A DNA stretch of 64,000 bases from Phocaeicola massiliensis B84634 = Timone 84634 = DSM 17679 = JCM 13223 (GTDB lineage Bacteria; Bacteroidota; Bacteroidia; Bacteroidales; Bacteroidaceae), in contig NZ_KB905472.1 of NCBI RefSeq assembly GCF_000382445.1, positions 2,007,697-2,071,696 on the forward strand. The letters run 5' to 3'. Both the position numbers and the translations under genes were made by a program. The notes under the pieces are model-generated. The model saw only the letters and a list, made by a program, of their open reading frames with translations. It searched no databases and was not told the origin of the DNA. Positions 33,646 through 42,330 of the stretch are shown piece after piece. How positions within the stretch are numbered: position 1 is the stretch's first letter; each line of letters starts with the position of its first letter.

Positions 33646-34792
33646 AAATTGCTATGGTTGCGGTGTATGTGCAATGGTATGCGGAAAAAAAATTATTTCC
33701 ATCGTACTGAACAAAGACGGCTTTTACGAACCAACCATCTCTGATTCTTCCCGATGCACTGGATGTGGATTATGTGTAGAAGTATGTGCATTTGCTCACG
33801 ATACACTTGCCACTCCCAATATGCCACAAGTCAGTTATGCAGCATGGAGTAAAGATGCAAGGATAAGGACAATATGCTCTTCAGGAGGTGTCGGATTTGA
33901 AATTGCCAAAGACTTGCTGGCAGAAGGATATAAAGTATGTGGTGTCCGATACAATACTGAAAACAAAAGGGCAGAACATTATATAGCCACCGAATTAAAG
34001 GAACTTATCCCATCTACCGGAAGCAAGTACATACAAAGCTACACTGTAGAAGCTTTTAAAAAGATAAACAGAAAAGAGAAATACTTGATTACCGGAACTC
34101 CCTGTCAAATAGATTCATTTCGTAGATATATCAAAAAAATCAAGGCAGAAGACAACTTTATACTGATGGATTTCTTTTGTCATGGTACTCCATCTATATA
34201 TACATGGAAGAGATACGAACAAATGGTAGAAAAGCAAGTCGGCCCTATAACCTATGTTTCATGGAGAAATAAGCTTTCAGGACAGCCGAACTCATGGAAC
34301 ATGAACATAGACAGCGAAAAGCATAGCGACAGGATAAACTGGCACGACTCTTTAAATATGTTAATAAAAGGAGAAAAACACTTTTATAATTCCAAAGCCA
34401 GCCAAGGAGATATTTTCTATCAATTATTCTTCAGAAATGCCTGTTTGGGAAAAGCTTGTTACTCCCGTTGCAAATACAAGTACAATCACTCATCGGCTGA
34501 TATACGAATCGGTGATTTATGGGGAAAAACTTATGAAAGCAATCAGAAAGGAGTCAGTGCCTTAATTGCCTTTAGTCAACGAGGAAGAAATGTCATACAA
34601 AAGCTAAAAAGCACCGAACTGGTAAAACATCCGTTTGAGACAGTGGCCGAAGGGCAAATATCCCATCGTCTGAATGAGCCTCAAACAGCCCGAATAGTTG
34701 TACTATCACTTCTAAGACAAAAAATGATTCCACTGAAGCTAATAGTTTTAATAATGAAAGTACTACTGAAATTAACCAAGAAAAACTTATGA
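33623..34792 (+). CDS. 4Fe-4S F420-hydrogenase beta-subunit-like protein (capsule-associated)
   Basis: A 389-residue protein. Two ferredoxin-type clusters (CYGCGVCAMVC near residue 10; CTGCGLCVEVC near 43) precede the FrhB/FdhB-like N-terminal and C-terminal domains (SSGGVGFEIAKDLLAEG, then TGTPCQIDSFR and a later Cys cluster CLGKACYSRCKYKY). Homologues sit next to pyruvyl transferases in many capsule loci although Bacteroides are not known to make F420. Its reaction there is unknown; reduction or another modification of a sugar is possible. It overlaps the GT2 gene by 23 bases and the next gene by four (ATGA). Confidence 0.9.
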   Translation: MNNIQNTKNCYGCGVCAMVCGKKIISIVLNKDGFYEPTISDSSRCTGCGLCVEVCAFAHDTLATPNMPQVSYAAWSKDARIRTICSSGGVGFEIAKDLLAEGYKVCGVRYNTENKRAEHYIATELKELIPSTGSKYIQSYTVEAFKKINRKEKYLITGTPCQIDSFRRYIKKIKAEDNFILMDFFCHGTPSIYTWKRYEQMVEKQVGPITYVSWRNKLSGQPNSWNMNIDSEKHSDRINWHDSLNMLIKGEKHFYNSKASQGDIFYQLFFRNACLGKACYSRCKYKYNHSSADIRIGDLWGKTYESNQKGVSALIAFSQRGRNVIQKLKSTELVKHPFETVAEGQISHRLNEPQTARIVVLSLLRQKMIPLKLIVLIMKVLLKLTKKNL

Positions 34793-35907
34793 AAAAAATC
34801 GGACTTATCACTATTTATTCCGTCCCCAATTATGGTTCTGTATTACAAGCATATGCTACTCAAGAAGTATTTAAAAAAATGGGTACTGATTGCTATATCA
34901 TTAACTATACATACCCTAACCAATGGCACTACAGTATAGGATTTAAAAAGCCCAATCTAAAAAACAAAGTTGCACAGTTTTTGGGAGTACGAGCTATACA
35001 TCGCAAACAGAAGAAACTGCAAGCATTCAAAAAAAAATATTTTCATTTTACCAAAGAATATCCAACATTAGATGCTCTACGACAAGAAAACTGGAACGAA
35101 TATGATGTCATCGCTACTGGAAGTGACCAAATATGGAATGCTAAGTATCTAAAAGGAGATTCCACTTTCATGCTTTCTTATCTCCCAGACAATATAAAAC
35201 GAATTTCCATCGCTTCAAGTTTTGCCTTAAAATCACTTCCTCCACAATATATAGATAAATACAAAAAACATTTATCCAAATTCAATGCACTTTCTGTACG
35301 CGAACAAAACGGAATCAACATAATCAACAATGAATTGTCTATAGACAAAGAAGTCAAAATCATTTTAGATCCTACCCTGCTTTTGTCAAAAGAAGAATGG
35401 CTAAACCTTATTCCACGTTCAAACTTCCATAAGACAAGTAAATATATTCTTTTTTACATGTTGGACTATGCTTTTAACCCCAAGCCATACATTTTTGAAG
35501 TAACTGCATATTTAGCTACCAAATACGGCTACAAAGTTATTGCATTAGAAGGGTATAAAAAGAAAGAAGAAGCCTGTGGAATTGAAATGACAGACAAAAC
35601 CGATGCTTCCATTTATGAATTTATAGACTTGTTTGCCAATGCCGACATGGTGATAACTTCTTCTTTTCACGGAACTGCTTTTGCTCTCAACTTCGGAAAA
35701 CCTCTTGTTTCTATCATACCTAACGATAAAGGAGATGACAGACAATCAACACTGCTGACAACCTTAGGGTTAGAACAATGTGTTATTCCCATTGGTACTG
35801 ATTTGCAACGCATTTTCCCTATCTACGATACAAGTTCAGAACAATGCAAATTAAACATGAAACGAGTAAAGTCCATTAATTGGATAAAACAAGCCATATC
35901 CCAATAA
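34789..35907 (+). CDS. Polysaccharide pyruvyl transferase family protein
   Basis: A 372-residue protein of the PS_pyruv_trans family: N-terminal GLITIYSVPNYGSVLQAYA, YDVIATGSDQIWN (about residues 104-116), and the C-terminal ITSSFHGTAFALNFGKP (about 290-305) with the conserved SFHG. These enzymes make pyruvate ketals on capsule sugars from phosphoenolpyruvate. It is translationally coupled (ATGA) to the Fe-S protein upstream, so the two probably act on the same sugar. Confidence 0.92.
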   Translation: MKKIGLITIYSVPNYGSVLQAYATQEVFKKMGTDCYIINYTYPNQWHYSIGFKKPNLKNKVAQFLGVRAIHRKQKKLQAFKKKYFHFTKEYPTLDALRQENWNEYDVIATGSDQIWNAKYLKGDSTFMLSYLPDNIKRISIASSFALKSLPPQYIDKYKKHLSKFNALSVREQNGINIINNELSIDKEVKIILDPTLLLSKEEWLNLIPRSNFHKTSKYILFYMLDYAFNPKPYIFEVTAYLATKYGYKVIALEGYKKKEEACGIEMTDKTDASIYEFIDLFANADMVITSSFHGTAFALNFGKPLVSIIPNDKGDDRQSTLLTTLGLEQCVIPIGTDLQRIFPIYDTSSEQCKLNMKRVKSINWIKQAISQ

Positions 35908-35967
35908 CTTAAAAAATAAAAGAAAACATTTTCATGCCACAATTCTATACACTTAAAATAAAATTCA

Positions 35968-36616
35968 ATGATAAAGAAAATAATCCACTTTATTAAAAAT
36001 CAAAAACATTATCTTTCTTCTGACAGATACATAGCTTTTTTACGATCAAAAGAAATTACAATCGGAGAAAATTGTATTATTAGATTCCCAAGAAGTACAT
36101 TTATCGACCTTACTCGCCCACATCTTATCTCAATAGGAAACAGGGTAGATATGAACATCAATTTCAAAATATATACTCATGACTGGGTTTCGCATGTATT
36201 CATTGGAAAATACAACCAAATGGTTAACTCGTCTGGAAGTAAGTGTTACTATAGGAAATAATATTTATTTTGGAGCAGATTGCACGGTACTGAAAGGTGT
36301 ATCCATAGGAGATAACTGCATTATAGGAGCCGGGAGCGTTGTTACCAAATCAATTCCTCCCAACAGTGTAGCCGTAGGTAATCCTTGTAAAGTAATTTAT
36401 TCTTTAGATGAGTATTTTGCTAAACGCCTGAAAGAAGCTCCCTTGGAAGCCAAAGAAAATGTAATTGCTTTCTACAATAAATACGGACGCTATCCCAATG
36501 AAAACGAATTAACTGAAGAAGCTATATATTATAGTGATAGCCAGCGATTTACGCCTCATAATTTTAAATTCAGTTCTTACCAAGAGTTCTTAGATTGGTG
36601 TAAAAACGACAATTGA
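35968..36616 (+). pseudogene. Frameshifted hexapeptide acetyltransferase
   Basis: Two overlapping frames together make one left-handed beta-helix acetyltransferase of about 215 residues. The first frame (35968-36261) carries the N-terminal part and leaves the family pattern after NSSG near 36237. The second frame carries [19 protein letters not shown] onward, with [26 protein letters not shown] and a helical tail, to the stop at 36616. The shift needs one extra or two missing bases near 36238. There is no homopolymer there, so slippage is not obvious; it is either a real inactivation or a sequencing error. Confidence 0.85.
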
Positions 36617-36617
36617 T

Positions 36618-37676
36618 ATGAAAAAAATATTATTCATCGACCGCTATCAGTTTGGCTATACAACTGATACGCTAAAATATTGTGAACATCTAAATCAACA
36701 GTATAAAATCAGATACGTATCTTTCGATTTGGGATGGAAAAAAATTAAAATTCCCAATGTAAATACCATCTATGTACCAAGATATGGAAATATTGTCATA
36801 AGAGCAGTGCTCTTCCTTATTTATGCTATTGTCAACTGTTTATTCTTTGATGGGGCTATATTCATTCTTTATTTTCCTAAATGTTCTCTATTAAAGCGCA
36901 TACTTTTTTGGAAAAAAATGCACATTGATATTAGAACATTGGCAGTAAATACCAATCTGGAAGAAAGAGCAAGCATAAACAAACAAATACAAAAGGATAT
37001 TGCAGTATTTGATTCTGCTTCTTTTATCACGCAAGGAGTAAAAGAACAAATATCATGGTCTGGCAAAAAGTATTTCATTCTTCCTTTAGGAGCTGATATT
37101 CTGTCACACACAAATAAAACTTTCGATGAACTTAACCTATTATATGTAGGCACACTTGCCAACAGAAACATTATAGATACAGTAAAAGGATATGAAAATT
37201 TCACCAAACTACATCCGGAAATCAAATCTCACTACGATATCATAGGTGACAGTTCAGGCAATGAATTGCAAGAATTAAGACAATATGTAAACGAAAAAGG
37301 ATTAAATGAACATATCACATTACATGGTCGTCTTCCCTACACTGCACTATCTACTTTTTTCGATTCTCATAATATCGGTATATCCTATGTGCCTATTACA
37401 GATTATTATGACCACCAACCTCCTACTAAAACGTACGAATACATTTTGTCCGGTTTAGTATGTGTAGCAACCTCTACCTACTCCAATAAAAAAATCATTA
37501 CTCCTACAAACGGAATATTACATCAAGACAACGCTGCATCTTTTCAAAATGCATTAGAAACGATGCTGAAAAACAAAGAACAATATGATAGTCAACTCAT
37601 CAGAGAATCATTACATAAATATCAATGGGAAAACATTATAAAAGAATCTTTTCTACCTATTATAAACAGTATATAA
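36618..37676 (+). CDS. GT4-like glycosyltransferase
   Basis: A 352-residue GT-B fold protein. The N-terminal half is divergent (KILFIDRYQFGYTTDTLKYCEHL) with a hydrophobic stretch at about 55-80 that may associate with the membrane. The C-terminal half has LLYVGTLANRNIIDTVKGYE, HITLHGRLPYTALSTFFDSHNIGISYVP and PPTKTYEYILSGLVCVAT, where the E of KTYEY is the nucleotide-sugar-binding Glu. It transfers one sugar in repeat-unit assembly. Only one base separates it from the upstream stop. Confidence 0.85.
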   Translation: MKKILFIDRYQFGYTTDTLKYCEHLNQQYKIRYVSFDLGWKKIKIPNVNTIYVPRYGNIVIRAVLFLIYAIVNCLFFDGAIFILYFPKCSLLKRILFWKKMHIDIRTLAVNTNLEERASINKQIQKDIAVFDSASFITQGVKEQISWSGKKYFILPLGADILSHTNKTFDELNLLYVGTLANRNIIDTVKGYENFTKLHPEIKSHYDIIGDSSGNELQELRQYVNEKGLNEHITLHGRLPYTALSTFFDSHNIGISYVPITDYYDHQPPTKTYEYILSGLVCVATSTYSNKKIITPTNGILHQDNAASFQNALETMLKNKEQYDSQLIRESLHKYQWENIIKESFLPIINSI

Positions 37677-37686
37677 ATAAACCATT

Positions 37687-38214
37687 ATGAGAAATATATA
37701 CCTACTTTTATACTATGGATTTGCACGATACCTACCAAGCTCTTACGCCCCTGTTGTAGGTAAACCTAGCAACGCGATACGTATTTTTTTGGTTAAACGA
37801 ATCTTTAAATCATGTGGCAAGATTTCCACCATAGACCGCCTGGCGTACTTCGGAAACGGAAAAGACCTTGAAATTGGAGATTATAGTGGAATCGGAGAAA
37901 GATGCGTAGTACCTAAAAATACAATTATAGGGAAATATGTGATGATGGCCTCCGATGTACATATCGTCCAAAACAACCATAATTATCATGATACATCAGT
38001 CCCTATGTGCTTTCAGGGTTCTTCCTCAAAAGTTCCTCAAACAATTATAGAAGATGATTGCTGGATAGGTACACGTGTTATCATGACTCCAGGAAGACAC
38101 ATCAAGAAAGGCTCTATCATTGCAGCCGGTACAGTACTCACTAAAGATTTTGAAGAATATAGTATAGTGGGAGGAAATCCTGCCCACTTAATAAAAAAAA
38201 GAAATAAATTATGA
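37687..38214 (+). CDS. Hexapeptide acyltransferase (WbbJ/CapG-like)
   Basis: A 175-residue left-handed beta-helix acyltransferase: GNGKDLEIGDYSGIGERCVV, MMASDVHIVQNNHNYHD (catalytic His region, about residues 88-105), IEDDCWIGTRVIMTPGRHIKKGSIIAAGTVLTKDF and VGGNPAHLIKKR. It probably O-acetylates a capsule sugar. The stop overlaps the next start as ATGA. Confidence 0.92.
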   Translation: MRNIYLLLYYGFARYLPSSYAPVVGKPSNAIRIFLVKRIFKSCGKISTIDRLAYFGNGKDLEIGDYSGIGERCVVPKNTIIGKYVMMASDVHIVQNNHNYHDTSVPMCFQGSSSKVPQTIIEDDCWIGTRVIMTPGRHIKKGSIIAAGTVLTKDFEEYSIVGGNPAHLIKKRNKL

Positions 38215-39119
38215 CACAAAAAATAGCTATCATAACCCAGTCGTATAAAAATGATTATAATGAATGTAAACTGCTGTGCGAAAGCATAGACCGTTTTTCT
38301 CCCGAGTTAGATCACTTTATATTTGTAAATGACGAGGATATAAAGTTGTTCCAATCCTTAAAATATGGGAAACACAAAGTCTATAAGAAATCAACCATCT
38401 TACCTTGGTTTATGGTCAGAGTTCCTTTTAAAATATTGGGACATCATTTTCATATCAGCCCTATCACAATTCCAGTCCGAGAATGGATAATTCAGCAAAT
38501 CTGCAAACTTGGAGTATTTGAAGTGATAGGAGACAAATATGAAGCAGTATTCAACATAGATTCAGAAACAGTATTCATGAAGCCGTTTAATATAAGTAGA
38601 TGGAAAAAAAACGGTAAATATATCATGTACCGAGTAAACCATGTCAATGAACCAAGCCATGATGAATATTGTCAAGCAGCAAAAAAACTATTAAAACTTC
38701 CCCAAACTTTGACCGACATCGGCAAATATAACTATATGAATACTCCTGTATGCTTTGTAAAAGAAAATACAAACTTACTACTTCAACGTATTAAAAAAAA
38801 CTCCATTTGGCGTAACTGGAAAATAGCATTATGCAACACATACAGATTTAGTGAGTATTATACATACGGAATTTTTACTGACAAGGAATTGAAGTTAAAG
38901 AATCATTCTATCATTAACAAGCATTTATTTCCTCAAATAGATATTTCCGAATGTCCTGACACAAAATCCTTTGTATCGGCTATAAAAGAATCCTTATCAG
39001 ACCCTGAAACAATGGGATTGTGGTTACAAAAGAAAAACAGAAAATTATTGTCTGATAAGTATCTTGACTTCAACAAAATTAATGAAGCTATACACCAATA
39101 TTGGGAAAATCATGAATAA
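38211..39119 (+). CDS. DUF6492-like putative glycosyltransferase
   Basis: A 302-residue protein beginning KIAIITQSYKNDYNECKLLCESIDRF, the start of a GT-A-like fold, with VFNIDSETVFMKPF (about residues 117-130) as a probable DxD-equivalent. It most resembles DUF6492 proteins, which occur among capsule and LPS genes and are presumed transferases. It is coupled by overlap to the genes on both sides. The family call is tentative. Confidence 0.7.
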   Translation: MTQKIAIITQSYKNDYNECKLLCESIDRFSPELDHFIFVNDEDIKLFQSLKYGKHKVYKKSTILPWFMVRVPFKILGHHFHISPITIPVREWIIQQICKLGVFEVIGDKYEAVFNIDSETVFMKPFNISRWKKNGKYIMYRVNHVNEPSHDEYCQAAKKLLKLPQTLTDIGKYNYMNTPVCFVKENTNLLLQRIKKNSIWRNWKIALCNTYRFSEYYTYGIFTDKELKLKNHSIINKHLFPQIDISECPDTKSFVSAIKESLSDPETMGLWLQKKNRKLLSDKYLDFNKINEAIHQYWENHE

Positions 39120-40185
39120 ATACATCAACAAGGCACTTTCACGAAAAGTCCTTTTCATGGGAGTTTCCATGAAAACCAAAGGAGGTATGACTGCCGTACT
39201 CGTATCGTATGATAAATACATCGAAAACATGCAGTTCATACCAACGTGGAAATTAGGAAACAAACTCGTAAAATCCGGATACGCATTACAGGCTATAATC
39301 CGAATGTGGATAAAATGCCTTATTGACAAGAATATCGAAATAGTACATATACACGGGGCAGCCAATGCTTCTTTCTACAGATGCAAGATATTTATCAATT
39401 TGGCCAAAAGGCTGAACAAAAAAGTAATTCTCCACGAACATGCTGCGGACTTTGTAGAGTTTTATCAAAACAGCAATGACCAAGTTAACATAAGGGAAAC
39501 TTTGAATAAATGCGATTGTCTGATTGTCTTGTCGGATTCATGGAAAAAATATTTCAGTTCGATAGGAGTAGACAAAAGTAAGATATCCGTGTTAAACAAT
39601 ATTGTACCTCCCCCTAATTTTAGAGATTCTCCACGGAAAGACAACAAATTACATCTTATGTTTATGGGAGAAATAAGTATGCGCAAGGGAGGATTTGACT
39701 TGCTGCAAGCCATCAGCGACAACAAAGAGTATTTTAAAGACAAACTGCTACTGAGAATGGGAGGTAACGAGGTAGACGGAGACATAAAAACTTTCATAAG
39801 AAATCACCAATTGGAAGATTTTGTCAGCTATGAAGGATGGATTTCCGGAGAGAAAAAAACAGAATGTCTGAACTGGGAGGATGTATATATACTACCCTCT
39901 TACAATGAAGGGCTTCCCATTGCAATTCTCGAAGCGATGAGCTATAAACATCCTGTTATATCCACTCCTGTCGGTGGGATTCCTGAAGTCATTCAAACAA
40001 AAGAAAACGGTATGTTAGTTCAACCCGGAAATAAAGAAGAAATAGCAAAAGCCATTGCACACTACATAGAACACCCGGAAGATATCAAACAGCACGGTGA
40101 AAAAGCTTACCAAACTATTCAAGATTTCTTTCCACAAAAAGTATTTACTGATTTGAGACACTTATATCAATCTCTGATGAAATGA
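39112..40185 (+). CDS. GT4 family glycosyltransferase
   Basis: A 357-residue GT-B transferase; the ATG at 39112 overlaps the preceding stop and fits the family start better than one at 39064. MGVSMKTKGGMTAVL is the N-terminal glycine loop, HEHAADFVEFY lies mid-protein, LHLMFMGEISMRKGGFDLLQAI starts the second domain, and LPSYNEGLPIAILEAMSYKHPVISTPVGGIPEVI is the diagnostic EX7E donor-site motif (about residues 262-296). Confidence 0.95.
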   Translation: MNKYINKALSRKVLFMGVSMKTKGGMTAVLVSYDKYIENMQFIPTWKLGNKLVKSGYALQAIIRMWIKCLIDKNIEIVHIHGAANASFYRCKIFINLAKRLNKKVILHEHAADFVEFYQNSNDQVNIRETLNKCDCLIVLSDSWKKYFSSIGVDKSKISVLNNIVPPPNFRDSPRKDNKLHLMFMGEISMRKGGFDLLQAISDNKEYFKDKLLLRMGGNEVDGDIKTFIRNHQLEDFVSYEGWISGEKKTECLNWEDVYILPSYNEGLPIAILEAMSYKHPVISTPVGGIPEVIQTKENGMLVQPGNKEEIAKAIAHYIEHPEDIKQHGEKAYQTIQDFFPQKVFTDLRHLYQSLMK

Positions 40186-40937
40186 TAACAACGCCATTTT
40201 TAAATACCAATATTCAGATAATCACTCGAAATGAATTACTGAATAACCTGACTAAAGGAGTACTTATCACTCCTAATGTAGATCACTTGGTAAAACTGCA
40301 AAAGGATAAAGAATTTTATGATGTATACCAGCAGGCGGAATGGGTAATCTGTGACAGCAAAATCCTATATCTTCTCTCCAAGCTACTGAAACATCCGTTA
40401 CCGGAAGCCATACCGGGTTCCAGCTTTTTTACCGCTTTTTATGAATACCACAAGAACGACCCAAACTGCAAGATATTTTTATTAGGAGCAGCCGAAGGTA
40501 TCGCAGTCAAGGCTATGAAAAAAATCAACCAAAAGGTAGGGAGAAACATTGTAGTAGGTGCGCATTCACCTTCCTATGGCTTTGAAAAAAAAGCAGAAGA
40601 ATGTGAAGAGCTAATACGCATTGTAAATGAAAGCGGTGCCAATGTGTTATTGGTAGGTGTAGGTGCCCCCAAACAGGAAAAATGGATAATGAAATACCGT
40701 AACCGAATGCCGGGTGTGGATATATTCATGGGACTGGGTGCTACCATTGACTTTGAAGCCGGCACGTTGAAACGCGCTCCTGCCATTTGGCAGAAAATAG
40801 GTATGGAATGGCTATATCGCTGCATGAAAGAACCCAAACGTTTATTCAAGCGCTATTTCATAGACGACATGCAATTCTTTTATTACTTTATCTTGCAATT
40901 GCTTGGAATATACAGAAATCCCTTCGACAAAAAATAA
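40182..40937 (+). CDS. WecG/TagA/CpsF family glycosyltransferase
   Basis: A 251-residue GT26 protein: ITPNVDHLVKLQKDKEFYD, WVICDSKILYLLSKLL (with the conserved Asp), FLLGAAEGIAVKAM, VGVGAPKQEKWI and MGLGATIDFEAGTLKRAP are all family motifs. Members transfer ManNAcA, ManNAc or similar sugars to undecaprenyl-linked acceptors early in repeat-unit synthesis. The start overlaps the preceding stop (ATGA). It ends the tightly packed gene run. Confidence 0.95.
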   Translation: MITTPFLNTNIQIITRNELLNNLTKGVLITPNVDHLVKLQKDKEFYDVYQQAEWVICDSKILYLLSKLLKHPLPEAIPGSSFFTAFYEYHKNDPNCKIFLLGAAEGIAVKAMKKINQKVGRNIVVGAHSPSYGFEKKAEECEELIRIVNESGANVLLVGVGAPKQEKWIMKYRNRMPGVDIFMGLGATIDFEAGTLKRAPAIWQKIGMEWLYRCMKEPKRLFKRYFIDDMQFFYYFILQLLGIYRNPFDKK

Positions 40938-40938
40938 A

Positions 40939-41058
40939 TTATTTGCGGAAGAGTCTGCAGAACAATGCGAAAAGCACTAATAGCAATGCCAACAAATAAG
41001 AAAAAATCGAGCGCAATACAAGCCCTATCCGATATAAAAACTTTCTCAACCTCTTCAT
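40939..41058 (-). CDS. Possible antisense single-span membrane micropeptide
   Basis: In the 194-base gap between the WecG-type gene and manC, the minus strand has an ATG at 41058 opening 39 codons to a TAA at 40939. The product has a basic start (MKRLRKFLYR), a hydrophobic core of about 18 residues (FSYLLALLLVLFALFC) and a basic end (RLFRK), a good single transmembrane helix. No clear ribosome site or promoter is seen. It lies opposite to every neighbour. Confidence 0.45.
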   Translation of the reverse strand: MKRLRKFLYRIGLVLRSIFSYLLALLLVLFALFCRLFRK

Positions 41059-41131
41059 ACGTGCAAAGTTCAGAGTATAGGTAATATAAATCGAAAAACG
41101 ACAAGCAGTTATAACTTAATCATCGTATTTT

Positions 41132-42184
41132 ATGGAAAATCATATTGTCATCATGGCAGGGGGAATCGGAAGTCGCTTATGGCCTATGAGTACACCGGAA
41201 TATCCCAAACAGTTTGTGGACGTAATAGGATGTGGTAAATCACTTATTCAACTGACTGTGGAACGTTTTCTTCCGCTTTGTCCCATTCAGCACATGTGGG
41301 TAGTTACCAGTGAAAGGTATACGGACATCGTAAAGGAACAGTTGCCGGAACTACCGGAAAGCCAGATATTGGCAGAGCCGGAGGCACGGAACACTGCTCC
41401 CTGTATCGCGTATGCCTGCTGGAAAATAAAGAAAGAACATCCTCATGCAAACATTGTAGTAACTCCATCAGATGCACTGGTGATAAATACTACCGAATTT
41501 GCCCGTTGTATTGCTATGGCACTGAATAAAACGGCCGATTCAAACGCGATTGTCACATTGGGAATAAAACCAAGCAGACCGGAAACAGGATACGGATACA
41601 TAGCAGCTAAAGTCTATACCGATGCTTCGGGTATGTGCGAAGTGGAAGCATTTAAGGAGAAACCCGATAAGGAAACAGCACAAAGGTATGTGAAAGCCGG
41701 GAATTTCTTCTGGAATGCAGGCATCTTTGTATGGAACGTAGAAACGATCACTACTGCCATCCGAGATTATGCTCCTCAAATAGCAGAAGTAATGGATAGG
41801 CTGGAACAGGCTTTGTTTACGAAAAGAGAACACGAAGAGCTGAAGCGTCTTTTCCCTATGTGTGAAAAAATTTCTATCGATTATGCCGTAATGGAGCAGG
41901 CAGAAAATATCTTTGTCGTTCCGGCTGAATTCGGATGGAGTGATTTAGGCAGTTGGGGAGCATTGCACACACTGCTTCCACAAGACCATAACGGCAATGC
42001 CAAAGTAGGTACACAAATCGAACTGCATAATTGTCGGAACTGCATGGTACATACTACGGAAGAAAAGCGGGTGGTGCTGGAAGGACTGGAAAACTATATC
42101 GTAACAGAAAGAAAAGGCCAACTGTTGGTATGCCGTATGAGTGAGGAACAGCGCATTAAAGAGTTTAGTACATCAAAAAAGTAA
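41132..42184 (+). CDS. manC: Mannose-1-phosphate guanylyltransferase
   Basis: A 350-residue nucleotidyltransferase making GDP-mannose from GTP and mannose-1-phosphate. MAGGIGSRLWPMSTPEYPKQF (residues 9-29) is the GTP-binding/catalytic motif; PEARNTAPCIAYA, FKEKPDKETAQRYV, GNFFWNAGIFVW and FGWSDLGSW follow. It is the single-domain type, without the phosphomannose isomerase domain of longer ManC proteins. It implies mannose, fucose or a derivative in the capsule. Confidence 0.95.
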   Translation: MENHIVIMAGGIGSRLWPMSTPEYPKQFVDVIGCGKSLIQLTVERFLPLCPIQHMWVVTSERYTDIVKEQLPELPESQILAEPEARNTAPCIAYACWKIKKEHPHANIVVTPSDALVINTTEFARCIAMALNKTADSNAIVTLGIKPSRPETGYGYIAAKVYTDASGMCEVEAFKEKPDKETAQRYVKAGNFFWNAGIFVWNVETITTAIRDYAPQIAEVMDRLEQALFTKREHEELKRLFPMCEKISIDYAVMEQAENIFVVPAEFGWSDLGSWGALHTLLPQDHNGNAKVGTQIELHNCRNCMVHTTEEKRVVLEGLENYIVTERKGQLLVCRMSEEQRIKEFSTSKK

Positions 42185-42318
42185 TTTCTGATATAAAACC
42201 GGACATTAAATACATACTGAAAAGTAAAGGTAACCAACTGGATGAAGCCGGCAAGTACGAATCGGATAATACCCAATATATCAATGATTACACAACATTA
42301 TTTTTCAATCAATTTTAA
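42169..42318 (+). pseudogene. Possible out-of-frame coding remnant after manC
   Basis: A stretch of 49 codons ending in TAA at 42316 reads like a soluble protein C-terminus (DIKPDIKYILKSKGNQLDEA, later NDYTTLFFNQF), in a different frame from the last manC codons. It has no start codon of its own before 42169, where a TAG closes the frame. It may be the tail of a gene that was partly deleted. Confidence 0.35.
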
Positions 42319-42330
42319 ATAGCTTTTAAA

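Noticed and set aside
41041..41100. Promoter for the antisense micropeptide (GAACTTTG near its start)
   Set aside because: The box lies only a few bases before the ATG, so transcription would begin inside the gene; no matching -33 box.
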